From Phytopseudomonas seleniipraecipitans (GTDB taxonomy: Bacteria; Pseudomonadota; Gammaproteobacteria; Pseudomonadales; Pseudomonadaceae): a DNA stretch of 64,000 bases. Of this stretch, positions 62,178 through 64,000 are shown one piece after another. Where the stretch lies: the NCBI RefSeq assembly GCF_900102335.1, contig NZ_FNBM01000005.1, positions 310,001 to 374,000 on the forward strand, given 5' to 3'. Below the pieces are notes generated by a model. It was given only the letters and a program-made list of their open reading frames with translations, had not been told where the DNA came from and ran no database searches. The position numbers were made by a program, and so were the translations under genes. How positions within the stretch are numbered: position 1 is the first letter of the stretch; each line of letters starts with the position of its first letter.

Positions 62178-62295
62178 GGCAATTCTCCGTGGCGAGATCG
62201 CCGTGACGGGCTACGCCAGTCCTGCAATTTGACTTCGTCGCTGCGCTGCTGAGCAGCTGGTCACCACGGTTGGCGATCAGTACGGTATGGAACAT
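62170..62295 (-). CDS. Small leader frame 1, mimics the urea carboxylase N-terminus
   Basis: A 41-codon frame opening MFHTVLIANRGDQLLSS, nearly identical in sequence to leader frame 2 (four residue differences). Its stop overlaps the start of frame 2 in the same way (ATGTTTGA). It lies just downstream of the palindrome at 62310-62382 and 90 bp after the allophanate hydrolase stop. Confidence 0.35.
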   Translation of the reverse strand: MFHTVLIANRGDQLLSSAATKSNCRTGVARHGDLATENCHV

Positions 62296-62309
62296 GTTCG
62301 TGTCCTCAA

Positions 62310-62382
62310 CGTAGGGTGGAAAACCGCGAAGCGTTTTCCACCAGCTGTTCGTTGGTGGATGGCTTCGGCCATCCACCCTACG
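62310..62382. repeat. Palindromic element after the allophanate hydrolase gene, copy 4
   Basis: Outer arms CGTAGGGTGGA and TCCACCCTACG. Inside are two hairpins, GGTGGAAAAC / GTTTTCCACC and GGTGGATGG / CCATCCACC. It belongs to the CGTAGGGTGGA family seen at 34.5, 51.8 and 52.7 kb. It separates allophanate hydrolase from the urea carboxylase leader by lying 3 bp after the stop. Confidence 0.8.
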
Positions 62383-62385
62383 GTT

Positions 62386-64000
62386 TCAGTTCTTGGCTGC
62401 TTGCTGGCTGGCAATAAAGGCGCGCCAGCCACCGAAACTGGTGATGTCTCGTGCATCACTCAGCGCCCAGGGCTCGCAGATGAAACCCTTCACGCTGCGC
62501 CCGTCCGCCAGGGTCAGGTTGCCGATACCCAGAGGCGCGGGGATTTCGGCGACGAATTCGCCGAAGCGCGCCAGAGGGATGTCCCATAGCTCGACGATGA
62601 TCGACGTACCATCGCTGCTACGCGCCAGGCCCGGTTTGGGCGGCACGGTGCCGGCCAGGGCGTAGAGGCGATAGTCCGGCGAGGTCAGGGTCTGCTCGAC
62701 CAGCACCGCGTTGCGGGTGGTCAGCTGGAAGTTCAGCGGCATGCCGGTCAGGTGCGCACCTACCACGGCGACGCGCACGCTGCCGGCAGGCACTGCCGTG
62801 GCCGGCTTTTGTGGAGGCAGCGCGCGACCGGTGGCGCCGAGTGGCAGCTCCAGGCTGGCCTGCCAGCGTTTGCCGAAGGCCGCCAGGGCCAGGTCGTGCC
62901 AGGCGGGGGCGAGCAGGGTGATGCCGGCGGGCAGGCCGTCGTCGCGCAGGCCGGCGGGTACGGCCAGGGCAGAGAGGTCGGCGAGGTTGGTGAAATTGGT
63001 GTAAGTGCCGAACTGGCTGTTGAACAGCACCGGCTCCTGGCGCATTTCGTCGAGGCTGCGAATGGTCGGCGAAGTCGGCACTACCAGCGCGTCGAAACCT
63101 GCCAGCGCGTCGTTGATCTTGCGGCTCAGCTCGGCGCGCAAGTACTCGGCCTTGTAGGCGTCGCAAGCGCTGTATTGGTGGCCGCTGTCGACGATACCGC
63201 GTACCACCGGGTCGAGATGCTCCGGCGCCACGCCCTCCACGGCGACGGTGCGCTCGGCGACCCAGGGGCCGTAATACAGCTGTTCGGCGAGCTTACGGAA
63301 GGGGCTGAAGTCGATGGGTTGCAGGGTGACGCCCAGCTCGCGCAGTTTCTCCAGCGCTTGCTCGAACACGGCCTGGGTCTGGGTATCGGCAAAGAACTCC
63401 AGGCTGTCGGGCACGGCAAAAGTCGGTGCGGACTTCATGCCGACAGGGGCGCTGTTGGGATTGCTGCGCGAGTAGGCGTCCTCGGCATCGTAACCGCCGG
63501 CGAGACGCGCGACGGTTTCGGCGTCGCTGACCGTGAGGGCGAACACCGAGATGCAATCGACCGTGCGGCAAGCTGGCACCAGGCCGCTGTTCGGTAGCCA
63601 GCCCTTGGTCGGCTTGAGCCCGACGATATTGTTGAAGCCCGCTGGCACTCGGCCCGAGCCGGCCGTATCGGTGCCCAAGGAGAACGGCACCAGGCCGCGT
63701 GCGACCACGCTGGCCGAGCCGGAGCTGGAACCACCGCTGACGTAGGTCGGGTCGAAGCTGTTGACGACTGCGCCGTGGGGCGAGCGGGTGCCGACCAGGC
63801 CGGTGGCGAACTGGTCCAGATTGGTCTTGCCGATGAGGATGGCCCCGGCGGCGCGCAGGCGCGCCACCACCGTGGCGTCGGCCTGAGCCTCATAGGCGAA
63901 TTCGGGGCAGGCGGCGGTGGTGGCCCAGCCGGCGGCGTCGATGTTGTCCTTGATGGCGAACGGCACGCCGTACAGCGGCAGCTTGTCCTGCTGGCCTTCG
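62386..64000 (-). CDS. atzF: Allophanate hydrolase (5' end beyond the window)
   Basis: The enzyme splits allophanate into ammonia and CO2, completing ATP-dependent urea breakdown. The visible 538 codons contain the amidase Ser-Ser-Lys triad: Lys in VPFAIKDNIDAAG, the cis-Ser in YVSGGSSSGSASVVA, and the nucleophile Ser in LGTDTAGSGRVPA. The C-terminal allophanate-specific domain (VRVAVVGAHLTGMPLNFQL to the end) is present. About 60 to 80 N-terminal residues should lie beyond the right edge. It is the first visible gene of the minus-strand urea operon. Confidence 0.93.
   Translation of the reverse strand, partial: EGQQDKLPLYGVPFAIKDNIDAAGWATTAACPEFAYEAQADATVVARLRAAGAILIGKTNLDQFATGLVGTRSPHGAVVNSFDPTYVSGGSSSGSASVVARGLVPFSLGTDTAGSGRVPAGFNNIVGLKPTKGWLPNSGLVPACRTVDCISVFALTVSDAETVARLAGGYDAEDAYSRSNPNSAPVGMKSAPTFAVPDSLEFFADTQTQAVFEQALEKLRELGVTLQPIDFSPFRKLAEQLYYGPWVAERTVAVEGVAPEHLDPVVRGIVDSGHQYSACDAYKAEYLRAELSRKINDALAGFDALVVPTSPTIRSLDEMRQEPVLFNSQFGTYTNFTNLADLSALAVPAGLRDDGLPAGITLLAPAWHDLALAAFGKRWQASLELPLGATGRALPPQKPATAVPAGSVRVAVVGAHLTGMPLNFQLTTRNAVLVEQTLTSPDYRLYALAGTVPPKPGLARSSDGTSIIVELWDIPLARFGEFVAEIPAPLGIGNLTLADGRSVKGFICEPWALSDARDITSFGGWRAFIASQQAAKN

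Larger units (their letters stand above)
62028..62296 (-). repeat. 118-bp tandem repeat of the urea carboxylase 5' end (two full units and a partial third)
   Basis: Units 62028-62145 and 62146-62263 differ at 5 of 118 positions. A third, partial unit covers 62264-62296. Each unit contains the first 11 codons of the enzyme gene (MF(E/H)TVLIANRG) and the sequence upstream of it. As the period is not a multiple of three, the copies are in different frames. The differences between units argue against a simple assembly error. Confidence 0.9.

Noticed and set aside
62028..62296. The urea carboxylase leader repeat as a CRISPR array or insertion sequence
   Set aside because: There are only two and a part units, with no short repeat-spacer alternation, no transposase and no target-site duplication. 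The units contain the gene's own start.

Overview
The window is GC-rich chromosomal DNA of a Pseudomonas species. The gene order motAB-rsgA-orn-queG-nnr-tsaE-amiB-mutL-miaA-hfq-hflX-hflK-hflC-hisZ-purA-tRNA-Leu-rnr-rlmB-rpsF-rpsR-(DUF2232)-rplI-dnaB-nicD-ygiQ follows the PA4955-PA4928 stretch of P. aeruginosa. A PA4872-like oxaloacetate decarboxylase, a PA4870-like zinc-finger protein and a PA4866-like acetyltransferase follow further on. The dispersed palindromes and the urea-uptake block suggest the P. mendocina/oleovorans/stutzeri side of the genus; that placement is inference.

Layout. 1-3.4 kb: an HDOD protein (cut by the left edge) divergent from the flagellar stator genes motAB, which have a good FliA-type promoter. 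3.4-9.2 kb: ribosome maturation (rsgA), RNA turnover (orn), queuosine synthesis (queG), NAD(P)HX repair (nnr), t6A synthesis (tsaE) and a membrane-anchored methyltransferase. 9.2-17.4 kb: the amiB-mutL-miaA-hfq-hflXKC superoperon. 17.7-22.4 kb: hisZ, purA and a chemoreceptor. 22.5-22.8 kb: two identical tRNA-Leu(CAG) genes on the minus strand with a clear sigma-70 promoter. 23-30 kb: rnr-rlmB, the S6/S18/L9 ribosomal operon and dnaB. 30-39 kb: a NicD-like diguanylate cyclase, YgiQ, a second methyltransferase, a YegD-type Hsp70 and several membrane proteins. 39-44 kb: an orphan periplasmic binding protein, oxaloacetate decarboxylase, a DksA-like zinc finger, two acetyltransferases and a TSUP exporter. 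43.7-51.8 kb: an accessory block with an SDR, a polar amino-acid ABC importer, a divergent MocR regulator, a class III aminotransferase and a class II aldolase. 51.9-64 kb: a minus-strand urea block (allophanate hydrolase, urea carboxylase, GntR regulator, urtABCDE), cut by the right edge.

How it works together. UrtABCDE would import urea. Urea carboxylase and allophanate hydrolase would convert it to ammonia and CO2 with ATP and biotin. The GntR protein, encoded between the enzymes and the transporter, is a candidate regulator.

The strangest structure is the leader of urea carboxylase (62.02-62.30 kb). The 5' end of the gene is repeated with a 118-bp period. The repeats create two 41-codon reading frames that start with the same peptide as the enzyme, and each overlaps the start codon of the next frame. 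A perfect 18-bp inverted repeat also encloses the enzyme's start codon. Palindromic elements lie at several gene junctions of the same operon. No prophage, insertion sequence, CRISPR array or rRNA was seen.
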